16,518 nucleotides of DNA from CAZBQG01 sp964493945 (GCA_964493945.1 CAZBQG010000080.1:1-16518), one strand, 5' to 3'; counted from the stretch's first letter, positions 7,874 through 15,359 are shown. Notes: generated by a model not told the origin, from the sequence alone. Made by a program: numbers and translations.

Positions 7874-8054
7874 TCAGATTGATCGAACGGACGAACGGGA
7901 ACATTTGGCCGATCAGGGGCAAGGGCCAGGGTTCCCGCCCCTTGATGCGCATATAGCCGACCATGAAGAAAAACAGCGCCGGCAGCAGCCCGATCAGAAA
8001 ACCCAGCGGCAAAAATCCGAGCCGGGCCGGCCGCTCCGCCGTTGGACAAAAAAA
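7860..8054 (-). pseudogene. C-terminal remnant of an unidentified membrane protein
   Basis: On the minus strand a frame of 64 codons ends with TGA at 7860-7862. Its product has a long hydrophobic segment (LGFLPLGFLIGLLPALFFF), then a basic loop MVGYMRIKGREPWP, and ends in SINLISLF. This looks like the end of a genuine membrane protein. The frame is closed upstream by a TGA at 8055-8057 and has no plausible start, so the N-terminal part is gone. Composition changes to lower GC immediately upstream. It is convergent with the preceding plus-strand gene. I do not recognise the family. Confidence 0.6.
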
Positions 8055-8194
8055 TCAGCAACTCCCTTCCAATACTGGCCGGAAAAACCCCCTAGGTATC
8101 CAAGCGGAAAAATTCTAACATTGAAATGCTGTAAATCAGCCTTTTCCAGGCAGGTCTTGGCCAATATTTGAAACACTCCCACCAGAGAACATCG

Positions 8195-9655
8195 ATGAAT
8201 ATTACAGATTCAAGATCAACCCTAGCGCGTGAGACACCCGAGGCGCCAGCCGTTTTGACAACCGAAGCAACCCTTAATTACCGCGAATTGGATCAGGCCG
8301 TCTCGTGGGTGGCTCGATCCTATTTGGAGGAAGGGTTGAAACCGGGCGACATCGTCGGGATTCAATTGGGAAACCAAATCCAACACATGATCGCCTTCCT
8401 CGCCCGCCTGGGGGCGGGTCAGTTCGCGTTTCATTCGAAGGACCCGTTGCCCGTTCGCCAGGAACAGGTTCGTTTGCTGGAAATCGCCGCAATCATCGCC
8501 GATGGGTCCGGGCGGAGCGGGTTCGAAGCGCCCATCATCGCGCCACCTTCGGATAGTCTTGGTGACTACAAGGAACTGGGGCCCCAGGAATTCGCCGCCT
8601 CGGAGGACGGCGAACTACCCTTATAGTTGCACCAAACTTCAGGCACGGAATCCGGACTTGCCAAGGTGGGGGGCTTGAACCATGTGAATGCGCTTAAGCG
8701 TCTGCCGCGCCTGATCATGGATGGACCCGGAAGCCGGTTTTATTCGATCACCCACATCAGTTTTCAAGGTGCGAAGCGGGACATGTACCGGTGCTTCACC
8801 TATGGGTCCTGCTTGGCGTTTTTCGAGGCCACTACGGCCCATTCCCTCGTGGAATTCATCGGGCGGCATGACAATAACTATGTGGGCGGTTCACCGGTCC
8901 ATGCGTCCACCCTGCTCCGGGAGGCGAAGGAAAATTCCTATTTGCTTCCAGGCGTCAAGGCTTTGCGCATGAGCACGACCCAGGTACCAGATACCCTGCG
9001 CCGGGACATACAGGAACGCCTCACCCCCAACCTGCATATCATGTATGGCATGACGGAGATCGGCTGGGCCACCGTCGCCGATCCCGAGGCGGTGAGAAAC
9101 ATTCCAGGTGTGGTCGGCAAGCCATTGCCCGGCGTACAAGTGGATGTGGTCAATGAAGAGGGCGAAACCCTGCCTCCGGGTCACACCGGTCGCATAAGGG
9201 CAAAGGGTCCCGGCATGTTGAAAGGTTTTATCGGCGAACCGGCGGGCACGGCGGAAGCCTTCAAGGGTGATTGGTTTTATTCGGGTGATCTGGGCGAACT
9301 CACTGCCGATGGCCAGCTCATTCATCATGGGCGGGCCGATGACATGATGATCTTCGACGGGATCAATATTTATCCGGTGGAGATTGAGAACGCCCTGTTG
9401 CACCATCCGGCGGTCGCTGAGGTATCGGCGTTTTCTATCCGCTCAGTGGAACGCGGCGATATCCCGGTAGCCGCGGTCGAGATCAAATCGAAGGTATCGG
9501 AGGATGAGTTGCGTTCGCACTGCCGCTCATGGCTTGGTGCGCATACCCCTCGCCGCCTGATGATTGTTCCCAAAATCCCAAGAAACGACGTTGGAAAAAT
9601 ATTGAAGAACGAATTGGTGAGCCTGTTTCATCGCTGGATTAATCAGCGGCGATAG
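8195..9655 (+). pseudogene. Acyl-CoA synthetase-like AMP-binding enzyme interrupted by one in-frame TAG
   Basis: This is an ANL-superfamily adenylating enzyme (acyl- or aryl-CoA synthetase type) that would activate a carboxylic acid with ATP and join it to CoA. The reading frame from ATG 8195 runs 487 codons with a single internal stop, TAG at 8624-8626 (codon 144). It resumes in the same frame with LHQTSGTESGLAK, the P-loop motif. Downstream motifs are intact: MYGMTEIGWA (A5), WFYSGDLGEL (A7), GRADDMMIFDGINIYP (A8) and NDVGKILKNEL with the catalytic lysine (A10). The P-loop itself is odd, one residue longer than the usual TSGTTGxPK and with Ala for Pro. The 5' half has lower GC than its neighbours, suggesting acquisition. 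A recent nonsense mutation is the simplest reading; suppression of the stop is possible. A TTG directly follows the stop but has no well-placed ribosome-binding site. Confidence 0.85.
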
Positions 9656-9704
9656 GTAAATTATCCCAAACCCCTTGCCGCCGGCCAGCCAAAGCCGCTA
9701 CAAA

Positions 9705-9718
9705 TTGATCCTGGTCAA
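9705..9718 (+). promoter_or_regulatory. FNR/FixK-type binding site upstream of the PhyH-ubiTUV operon
   Basis: TTGATCCTGGTCAA (9705-9718) matches the FNR/CRP-family consensus TTGAT-N4-ATCAA with one mismatch. Its centre is about 66 bases before the preferred start codon at 9778. If it acts from the standard -41.5 position, transcription would begin near 9753, leaving a leader of about 25 bases with the GGAG ribosome-binding site. No strong -10 is visible, as expected of an activator-dependent promoter. In E. coli, ubiUV is known to be activated by Fnr. Confidence 0.65.
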
Positions 9719-9777
9719 TGAAGCCGGAGCCGGTTTGGGTTACCGAGCGTCATTCGAGTTCAATGGAGATGAGCCCC

Positions 9778-10545
9778 ATGCCGTTGCAAGCAGATGAGAT
9801 CGAGACCTTCAAGCGCCAGGGCTTCGTCGTGGTGCCTGGTTTTTTCGAGAGTGCGGAAATGTCGGCCCTGTCCTCCTGGCTGGACGAAATGCGCGACAAG
9901 GCACCGGGCGAGGGCGAAGAAGCCAGATTTTATGAGAGAAGCTCGCTCACCGGGGAAAATATGCTGGTGCGTGTGGAAAATGTCTTTGGCGGGCTGAACC
10001 CGGGACCCCGGGAGCTGATGATTTCGTCAAAAACAAGCTCCTGCCTGGCCCAGCTTTTTGGCGAGGAGCCTCTGCTGTTCAAGGAAAAGATCAATTACAA
10101 GATGTCCGGCTGCCGGCCCGACAAGTTGCATCAGGATCAGGCCGCCGGCTGGAACAGTTACTGTGATTTCTTTATCACCATGGGCATCGTGGTCGATCCC
10201 AACCGCCTGGACAACGCGGCGCTGAGCTTCATGACTTCCGGAAATTACCAAAAAGGGCTGATGAATAATGAGTGGATGCCCCTGACCGAGGATGATCCGC
10301 CCTACGAGCCGCAAGACGAATATGCCCTGCTGGAGGCCGATCCCGGCGATGTGGTCTTTTTCGATTGCTACGTGCCCCATGGCTCGCCGGCCAATACCAG
10401 CTACCGGGCCCGGCGCAATATCTTTCTCACCTTCAACAAGGCATCCGATGGCGATATGCGGGATGCCTATTACGCCGACAAGGCGGAAACCTATCCGCCC
10501 AACGAGGCCGAAGACGCACGCGAGGAGGCCTCATATCGGGTGTGA
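9778..10545 (+). CDS. PhyH-family Fe(II)/2-oxoglutarate dioxygenase
   Basis: This 255-residue protein belongs to the phytanoyl-CoA dioxygenase family. Such non-heme iron enzymes use O2 and 2-oxoglutarate, usually to hydroxylate a small molecule or acyl chain. The iron triad is present: His118 and Asp120 in KLHQDQAAGW, and His201 in YVPHGSPAN. Arg210 or Arg212 (SYRARR) can bind 2-oxoglutarate. The stretch LFKEKINYK (100-108) is also typical. The general form recalls PhnY-like 2-aminoethylphosphonate dioxygenases, but the substrate cannot be assigned. I chose ATG 9778 because GGAGATGAG (9765-9773) precedes it and the fold begins immediately. An upstream in-frame ATG at 9718 overlaps the FNR-type box. 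The TGA overlaps the GTG start of ubiT (GTGA), so the two are translationally coupled. The gene leads the ubiTUV operon. Confidence 0.85.
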   Translation: MPLQADEIETFKRQGFVVVPGFFESAEMSALSSWLDEMRDKAPGEGEEARFYERSSLTGENMLVRVENVFGGLNPGPRELMISSKTSSCLAQLFGEEPLLFKEKINYKMSGCRPDKLHQDQAAGWNSYCDFFITMGIVVDPNRLDNAALSFMTSGNYQKGLMNNEWMPLTEDDPPYEPQDEYALLEADPGDVVFFDCYVPHGSPANTSYRARRNIFLTFNKASDGDMRDAYYADKAETYPPNEAEDAREEASYRV

Positions 10546-11153
10546 CGGATCGGACCAAAAAGGGTGCTTCACCCCTTTCCCTTTTAAGCCGGGCACCCAT
10601 CCCCCTGGGGCTGCTGAACCCCGCCCTGGATTTGGCGCTTTCCGTCATGCACCGGCGTCATCCGTCTGTGTTCGAACGCCTGGAAGAGCTGGGGGACCCC
10701 TTGTTCCTCATCGATCCCAGTGATCTGCCCATGATTTTTCTTTTGCGCCCGGTAGGCCCTACGCCCAGCCTGAAGGCGCTGGCAGACGAGAGCCGGATGG
10801 TGCCCGAAACCAGCCCGGCGGCGGCCATCCGGGGGCCGCTGGCCCGGCTGATCGATCTTTTGGAAGGGCGTATCGATGGGGATGCGCTTTTCTTCAACCG
10901 GGAACTGGTGATCGAAGGGGATACGGAAGCCGTGCTTTTGATGCGCAACGCCGTCGATAGCGACGAGGTGGATTTGCTGGAGGATTTGCTCTCCCAGCTG
11001 GGCCCCCTGGCCCGGCCCGCCCGGGGCGCCGCCGATAATGGATTGCGTCTGATCAAGCGCTTCACCGATGATCTGGCGGGCATGCGCCAGGCTTTCCTGG
11101 AAGGCCGGGACGGCCGGGGGGCGGATAAGCCCCAGGGAAAAGATAAACCATGA
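10542..11153 (+). CDS. ubiT: UbiT, SCP2-domain lipid-binding factor for O2-independent ubiquinone synthesis
   Basis: UbiT (formerly YhbT) is a lipid-binding accessory protein that, with UbiU and UbiV, allows ubiquinone to be made without oxygen. The product has 203 residues, slightly longer than the E. coli protein (about 174). The SCP2-like core lies at about 45-150, with the family-typical GRIDGDALFFNRELVIEGDT (109-128). The N-terminal hydrophobic segment PLGLLNPALDLAL (21-33) fits lipid or membrane contact. The C-terminal tail is Lys-rich. I chose GTG 10542, which overlaps the upstream TGA (GTGA); AGGAGG at 10523-10528 lies 13 bases before it. The open frame extends upstream only as a shadow of the PhyH gene. 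Its stop overlaps the ubiU start (ATGA). Assignment rests on both sequence and context. Confidence 0.9.
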   Translation: MTDRTKKGASPLSLLSRAPIPLGLLNPALDLALSVMHRRHPSVFERLEELGDPLFLIDPSDLPMIFLLRPVGPTPSLKALADESRMVPETSPAAAIRGPLARLIDLLEGRIDGDALFFNRELVIEGDTEAVLLMRNAVDSDEVDLLEDLLSQLGPLARPARGAADNGLRLIKRFTDDLAGMRQAFLEGRDGRGADKPQGKDKP

Positions 11154-12139
11154 GCACGGATATGGAACTGGTTTGCCCGGCGGGCACGCCCGCATCGCTC
11201 CGGGCAGCGGTGGATGCGGGGGCGGACACGGTCTATCTGGGTTTCCGCGATGAGACCAATGCCAGGAATTTCCCCGGCCTGAATTTCAGCCGGGCCGAAC
11301 TCAAAGAAGGCACGTCTTATGCCCACGACCATGGCCGGCGCGTCCTGGTGGCTATCAACACCTTCCCCGAGGCGGGCAATCCGGACCCCTGGTGCCGGGC
11401 CGTGGCGGATGCGGAAACCTGCGGCGCCGATGCGGTGATCCTGGCCGATATGGGGCTGTTGGCCCATGCCAGGGACAACCATCCGGACCTCAGGCGTCAT
11501 CTGTCCGTGCAGGCATCGGCCTCCAATGTGGAAGCCATCCGTTTTTACCACGAAGAATTCGGCGTTCACCGGGTGGTATTGCCCCGCGTCCTGAGCATCG
11601 CCGAAATCGCTGGCCTCAACGCGCAAGTTCCCGTGGAGACCGAGGTTTTCGTCTTTGGCGGGCTTTGCGTCATGGCCGAGGGGCGTTGCACGCTCTCGTC
11701 TTATGTCACCGGCCAATCGCCCAACATGAACGGGGTCTGCTCGCCGCCTTCCCATGTGCGCTACGAGGAGCGGGATGGGCAGATGATTTCAAAGCTGGGT
11801 GATTTCACCATCAATGCATTCGGAGAGGACGAGCAGGCCGGCTACCCCACATTGTGCAAGGGCCGCTTTTCCGCCGGCGGGCAAGTATCCCACCTGTTCG
11901 AGGACCCCACATCGCTCAACGCCATCGACATGCTGGGTGATCTGACCGAAGCCGGTGTCACGGCGCTCAAGATCGAAGGGCGCCAGCGGGGCCGGGCCTA
12001 TGTGCGCCAGGTGGTAGGCGCCTTCCGGGCTGCCCTGGATGCCCTGAAAAATGGAGAAGCCCCGCCGCCCAGTGATCTTTCCGCCATCACCGAAGGCGGC
12101 CGGGAGACCGAAGGCGCCTATAAGAAGACCTGGAGATAA
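11150..12139 (+). CDS. ubiU: UbiU, [4Fe-4S] U32-family protein of O2-independent ubiquinone hydroxylation
   Basis: UbiU (formerly YhbU) is a peptidase-U32-family iron-sulfur protein that forms a heterodimer with UbiV and supports the oxygen-independent hydroxylations of ubiquinone synthesis, with prephenate as the hydroxyl donor according to published work. The product has 329 residues, against 331 in E. coli. The four cluster cysteines are Cys173 and Cys180 (GLCVMAEGRC), Cys197 (NGVCSPP) and Cys236 (PTLCKGRF). Their spacing is exactly that of E. coli C169, C176, C193 and C232. The N-terminal ELVCPAGTPASLRAAVDAGA is typical of U32 proteins. ATG 11150 overlaps the ubiT stop by 4 bases. ubiV follows after 7 bases. 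All key residues are present, so I expect a functional protein. Confidence 0.95.
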   Translation: MSTDMELVCPAGTPASLRAAVDAGADTVYLGFRDETNARNFPGLNFSRAELKEGTSYAHDHGRRVLVAINTFPEAGNPDPWCRAVADAETCGADAVILADMGLLAHARDNHPDLRRHLSVQASASNVEAIRFYHEEFGVHRVVLPRVLSIAEIAGLNAQVPVETEVFVFGGLCVMAEGRCTLSSYVTGQSPNMNGVCSPPSHVRYEERDGQMISKLGDFTINAFGEDEQAGYPTLCKGRFSAGGQVSHLFEDPTSLNAIDMLGDLTEAGVTALKIEGRQRGRAYVRQVVGAFRAALDALKNGEAPPPSDLSAITEGGRETEGAYKKTWR

Positions 12140-12146
12140 AGATCCC

Positions 12147-13058
12147 ATGTCCGGCAAACTCACCCTGGGGCCAATACTCTTCAATTGGGAGGCAGAAGTC
12201 TGGCGCGATTTCTATTTCCGCATGGCCGGCGAAGCGCCCCTGGACTGCGTCTATCTAGGCGAGGTGGTCTGTTCCAAACGCCAGCCCTTTACCCAGCCCC
12301 ATATGGCCGAAGTGACCGAACGGTTGCAGGCAGCCGGCATTCAGGTGATCCATTCCACCCTGGCGCTGCTGATGAGCGAGCGGGAAGTGGATCTCACCCG
12401 CCAAATGATCCAGGAGTCTGATTGCCTGATCGAGGGCAATGACATTTCCGCCGTCTCGCTTTTGGGCGGCAAGCCCCATGTGATCGGGCCCTATATAAGC
12501 TGCTACAACGAAGGCAGCCTGGCCTACTTCACAGGGCGCGGCGCGGTTCGCGTGGTGCTGCCCGCCGAATTGCCGGCCGATGCCCTGGATCCACTTGCGG
12601 CTCATGGGGGAGCAAACAGCGCAGAGCTTGAAATGCAGGTCTTCGGGCGTCTGCCCCTGGCTCTGTCGGCGCGTTGCTACCATGCCCGCTCCAAAGGGCT
12701 GCACAAGGATAATTGCCAATATGTCTGCGCCGGGGACAGCGACGGCATGGAGCTTGAGACCCTGGACGGCGAAGCCTTCCTGGCCATCAACGGCACCCAG
12801 ACGCTGTCGCACGGCTATTACAATCTGGCGGGCGAGCTGGACGGACTGGCAGCCAAGGGCATCACCCATTTCCGCCTTTCGCCCCACGCCCAGGATATGG
12901 TGGCCGTGGCAGGCGCGTTCCGCCATTTGCTGGATGGGGATTGGGATACGGAGCGTGCCCTGGAGGAACTGGGCACCCAGACCGGCGGCGCGCCCTTCGC
13001 CAACGGCTTCTTTCGCGGCCAGGCCGGGGTGGAGTGGCTGGAGAAGGCGGCGGAGTAA
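12147..13058 (+). CDS. ubiV: UbiV, [4Fe-4S] partner of UbiU
   Basis: UbiV (formerly YhbV) is the second U32-family iron-sulfur protein of the oxygen-independent ubiquinone pathway and partners UbiU. The product has 303 residues (E. coli about 292). The cluster cysteines are Cys42 (EVVCSKR), Cys177 (ARCYHAR), Cys190 and Cys194 (DNCQYVC). The 13- and 4-residue steps match E. coli C180, C193 and C197, and Cys42 matches C39. I chose ATG 12147 because GGAG at 12132-12135 precedes it at 11 bases and the protein then begins with the family-typical KLTLGPILFNW. The open frame upstream of it overlaps the end of ubiU and is not coding. It is the last gene of the PhyH-ubiT-ubiU-ubiV operon. Confidence 0.94.
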   Translation: MSGKLTLGPILFNWEAEVWRDFYFRMAGEAPLDCVYLGEVVCSKRQPFTQPHMAEVTERLQAAGIQVIHSTLALLMSEREVDLTRQMIQESDCLIEGNDISAVSLLGGKPHVIGPYISCYNEGSLAYFTGRGAVRVVLPAELPADALDPLAAHGGANSAELEMQVFGRLPLALSARCYHARSKGLHKDNCQYVCAGDSDGMELETLDGEAFLAINGTQTLSHGYYNLAGELDGLAAKGITHFRLSPHAQDMVAVAGAFRHLLDGDWDTERALEELGTQTGGAPFANGFFRGQAGVEWLEKAAE

Positions 13059-13091
13059 CGGGAAGAAGGGCTCTGCGGCATCTCCCACATA

Positions 13092-13128
13092 TTGACAGCC
13101 CCCGCCTTCCCCTGCCAAACACTTGCCC
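13092..13128 (+). promoter_or_regulatory. Candidate sigma-70 promoter with very short leader
   Basis: A perfect TTGACA (13092-13097) is followed by a C-rich spacer, a common look for housekeeping promoters in alphaproteobacteria. The -10 region, around CAAACACT (13116-13123), is a poor match. Transcription would start only a few bases before ATG 13129, and no purine-rich ribosome-binding site lies between, so the mRNA may be nearly leaderless. Confidence 0.45.
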
Positions 13129-13410
13129 ATGGCGGAAGCGGTTGAAATCTATTTGTGCCAGCCGGGCCAGAAGCTCAAGGAAGGGCGTCTGGTCAAGGCT
13201 AACAACATTCCCGACAAGAACGCCGCCAAGGTGGATGCGGGACGGCGCTGCAAATCGGACCGCAACCTGGTGCGCATTGCCTATTACCGCGTCAACGACG
13301 CCGGCGATTTCAAGATGCTCTATTCCCACAAGAACAAAAACGCCAACCCGGCGCCGGGAGGGTCACGGAAGAAAAACCCAAAAAGAAAAAGAAGCGGAAA
13401 AAGCCTGTGA
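13129..13410 (+). CDS. Small conserved-looking hypothetical protein with Lys-rich tail (possibly frameshifted)
   Basis: As read, this is a soluble 93-residue protein of unknown function. The compact first part (residues 1-68) contains two cysteines, in IYLCQPGQ and GRRCKSD. It is followed by a disordered Gly/Pro/Lys/Arg tail. I do not recognise a named family. ATG 13129 is preferred over the TTG six bases earlier because it gives a normal beginning (MAEAVEIYL). In the -1 frame the Lys-rich tail continues past the annotated stop to end in TFWQKTKSLFGA, with TGA at 13452-13454. That stop overlaps the uup start as TGATG. The alternative end looks more natural and would couple the gene to uup, so a frameshift (real, programmed or a sequence error) within 13340-13408 is likely. 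Confidence 0.65.
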   Translation: MAEAVEIYLCQPGQKLKEGRLVKANNIPDKNAAKVDAGRRCKSDRNLVRIAYYRVNDAGDFKMLYSHKNKNANPAPGGSRKKNPKRKRSGKSL

Positions 13411-13453
13411 AAAAAACCTTCTGGCAAAAAACCAAATCCTTGTTTGGGGCCTG

Positions 13454-15247
13454 ATGGCGCCACCCGTTCTCAGCCTGCGCGGCATTGATCTGAGTTTTGG
13501 CGGCCAGCCACTCTTGAGCGATGCCGAGATGTTCGTCTCCGCCGGCGACCGCCTTGCCTTGGTGGGGCGTAACGGATCGGGCAAATCCACGCTTCTGCGC
13601 ATGGCGGCTGGCTTGTTGGAGCCCGGTAGGGGCGAGCGCTTCGTCCAGCCCGGCACGACGATCCGCTACCTGCCCCAAGAGCCGGACCTGGAGGGGCATG
13701 AAACATTGCTGGATTATGTGACGGACGGTTTGGGTCCGGGCGATGACCCCCATCAGGCGGCTTATTTGTTGGAGCAATTGGGTCTGGAACCGGCCCGCGA
13801 GCCGGTGAATTTATCCGGCGGTGAGACCCGGCGCGCGGCCATCGCCCGCGCCCTGGCGCCCGATCCGGATATTTTGCTGCTGGACGAGCCCACCAACCAT
13901 CTGGACCTGCCGGCCATCCATTGGCTGGAAGAAAACCTGGCCCGCCGCCCATGTGCCCTGGTGCTCATCAGCCATGACCGGCGCTTTCTGGAAACCTTGT
14001 CCAAGGCCACGCTGTGGATCGACCGGGGCGATCTCCGCCGCCTGGAAAAAGGCTTTGCATTCTTTGAAGAATGGCGGGACGAAACATTGGAGCAAGAAGC
14101 GCTGGACCACCACAAGCTGGAACGCAAAATCCACCGGGAAAACCGTTGGATCATCCATGGTGTGACGGCCAGGCGCAAACGCAACCAGGGGCGCCTGCGG
14201 TGGCTGGAAGACCTTCGCCGCCAGCACCGGGACCATATCAAACCCACCGGCAATGTACGCATGGAGGCGGAACAGGCCGCCCCTACCGGCAAGCTGGTGA
14301 TGGAGGCCAAAGGTATCTCCAAATCCTATGGGGACCGCCCCATGGCGAGGGATTTCTCCATGCGGTTGCAGCGGGGTGAAAGGCTGGGCCTGATGGGCCC
14401 CAACGGGACGGGCAAAACCACGCTTTTGCGCCTTTTGACCGGCCAGTTGGAACCCGATGCCGGCACGGTGCGCCTGGGCCCGACGGTGGAAATGGTCACT
14501 TTGGATCAGACCCGCGAAAGCCTGGACCCCGGCCAGACCCTGACCCAGGCCCTGACCGGCGGGTCCGGCGACATGGTGACGGTCAACGGCAAGCCCAAAC
14601 ATGTGATCGGTTACATGAAGGATTTCCTCTTCACCCCCAACCAGGCCGGCACCCCCATCACCGAATTATCCGGCGGCGAGCGGGGCCGCCTCATGCTGGC
14701 CCGCGCCCTGGCCCGGCCTTCAAATTTGCTGGTCCTGGACGAGCCCGGCAATGATCTGGACCTGGAAACCCTGGATCTGCTCCAGGAGATGCTGGGCGAC
14801 TACGAAGGCACGGTGTTGTTGGTCAGTCATGACCGGGATTTCCTGGACCGGGTGGCCACCTCAGTGCTGTCGAACGAAGGCCCGGCCAAATGGGTGCGCT
14901 ATGCCGGGGGCTATTCGGACATGATGGCCCAAAAGGGCGAGGTGGAGGAGGCCGGGAAGCCCGCCGCCAAGCCCGCCAAGGAAAAATCTAAGCGATCCAA
15001 ACCCACCAGCCAAAAACTCTCTTTCAACCAAAAGCACGCCCTGGAAACCCTGCCGGGCCGCATGGAGGCCCAGGAGGAAAAACTGAAAACCATCCGCTCT
15101 GCCTTGGAGGATAAGGATTTGTTCGCCAAAGACCCAGACGGGTTCCAAAAGAAAGCCCAGGAGCTGGAGGCGGCCCAGGCGGAGCTTGCTCAAATGGAAG
15201 AAGACTGGCTCGCCGCCGAAATGATGCGCGAAGAGCTGGAAGGATAA
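13454..15247 (+). CDS. uup: Uup-type ABC-F ATPase
   Basis: This 597-residue soluble ABC-F protein has two ATPase domains and no membrane domain. Such proteins act on the ribosome or in DNA maintenance; Uup has been linked to precise transposon excision and replication-fork tolerance. Domain 1 has Walker A GRNGSGKST (38-46), signature LSGGE (120-124) and Walker B LLLDEPTNHLD (141-151). The inter-domain linker carries GVTARRKRNQGRL (236-248), as in Uup. Domain 2 has GPNGTGKTT (315-323), LSGGE (405-409) and LLVLDEPGNDLD (425-436). The usual Thr after the Walker B DEP is Gly432. A C-terminal coiled-coil domain (about 520-597) after a Lys/Ala/Pro linker identifies the Uup branch. I chose ATG 13454, which directly precedes the first ABC strand; the frame stays open far upstream but only as a shadow of ubiV and the small gene. 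Confidence 0.92.
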   Translation: MAPPVLSLRGIDLSFGGQPLLSDAEMFVSAGDRLALVGRNGSGKSTLLRMAAGLLEPGRGERFVQPGTTIRYLPQEPDLEGHETLLDYVTDGLGPGDDPHQAAYLLEQLGLEPAREPVNLSGGETRRAAIARALAPDPDILLLDEPTNHLDLPAIHWLEENLARRPCALVLISHDRRFLETLSKATLWIDRGDLRRLEKGFAFFEEWRDETLEQEALDHHKLERKIHRENRWIIHGVTARRKRNQGRLRWLEDLRRQHRDHIKPTGNVRMEAEQAAPTGKLVMEAKGISKSYGDRPMARDFSMRLQRGERLGLMGPNGTGKTTLLRLLTGQLEPDAGTVRLGPTVEMVTLDQTRESLDPGQTLTQALTGGSGDMVTVNGKPKHVIGYMKDFLFTPNQAGTPITELSGGERGRLMLARALARPSNLLVLDEPGNDLDLETLDLLQEMLGDYEGTVLLVSHDRDFLDRVATSVLSNEGPAKWVRYAGGYSDMMAQKGEVEEAGKPAAKPAKEKSKRSKPTSQKLSFNQKHALETLPGRMEAQEEKLKTIRSALEDKDLFAKDPDGFQKKAQELEAAQAELAQMEEDWLAAEMMREELEG

Positions 15248-15264
15248 GGGGGGGCCTTTTCCCT

Positions 15265-15286
15265 TCTCACCTCGCAAGAGGTGTGA
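15265..15286 (+). terminator. GNRA-loop hairpin after uup
   Basis: CACCTC (15268-15273) pairs with GAGGTG (15278-15283) over a GCAA tetraloop. One T-T mismatch and two more pairs extend it to 15265-15286. It lies about 20 bases past the uup stop, but no T-run follows. It may be a 3'-end stabiliser or a Rho-assisted terminator. Two further hairpins follow at 15307-15322 and 15336-15359. Confidence 0.4.
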
Positions 15287-15335
15287 CGGGCCGGGGGGCC
15301 AGCACAGGGCGCGGATGCGCCCGCCCGGCACCTAA

Positions 15336-15359
15336 GGGGGCAACAAAAGACCTGCCCCC
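15336..15359. repeat. Inverted repeat GGGGGCA / TGCCCCC
   Basis: GGGGGCA (15336-15342) and TGCCCCC (15353-15359) form a 7-bp stem around a 10-base A-rich loop. Another perfect 6-bp stem, GGGCGC/GCGCCC, with a GGAT loop lies just before it at 15307-15322. Neither is followed by a T-run. The right arm is part of a sequence that resembles an IS3-family end. Confidence 0.5.

Noticed and set aside
7874..8194. Search for a tRNA or integrase attachment site at the junction
   Set aside because: No tRNA-like cloverleaf, integrase gene or duplicated core sequence was visible.
10658..11755. 365-codon minus-strand frame opposite ubiT and ubiU
   Set aside because: It spans two well-supported coupled genes; the Arg/Gly/Ser-rich product is typical antisense noise.
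13330..13440. A-rich repetitive tract as a repeat or CRISPR-like element
   Set aside because: It is a Lys-codon-rich coding tail with no regular repeat unit; no CRISPR array was seen anywhere.
12941..13453. Long upstream extension of the uup frame
   Set aside because: It lies over ubiV and the small gene; Uup homology begins right after ATG 13454.
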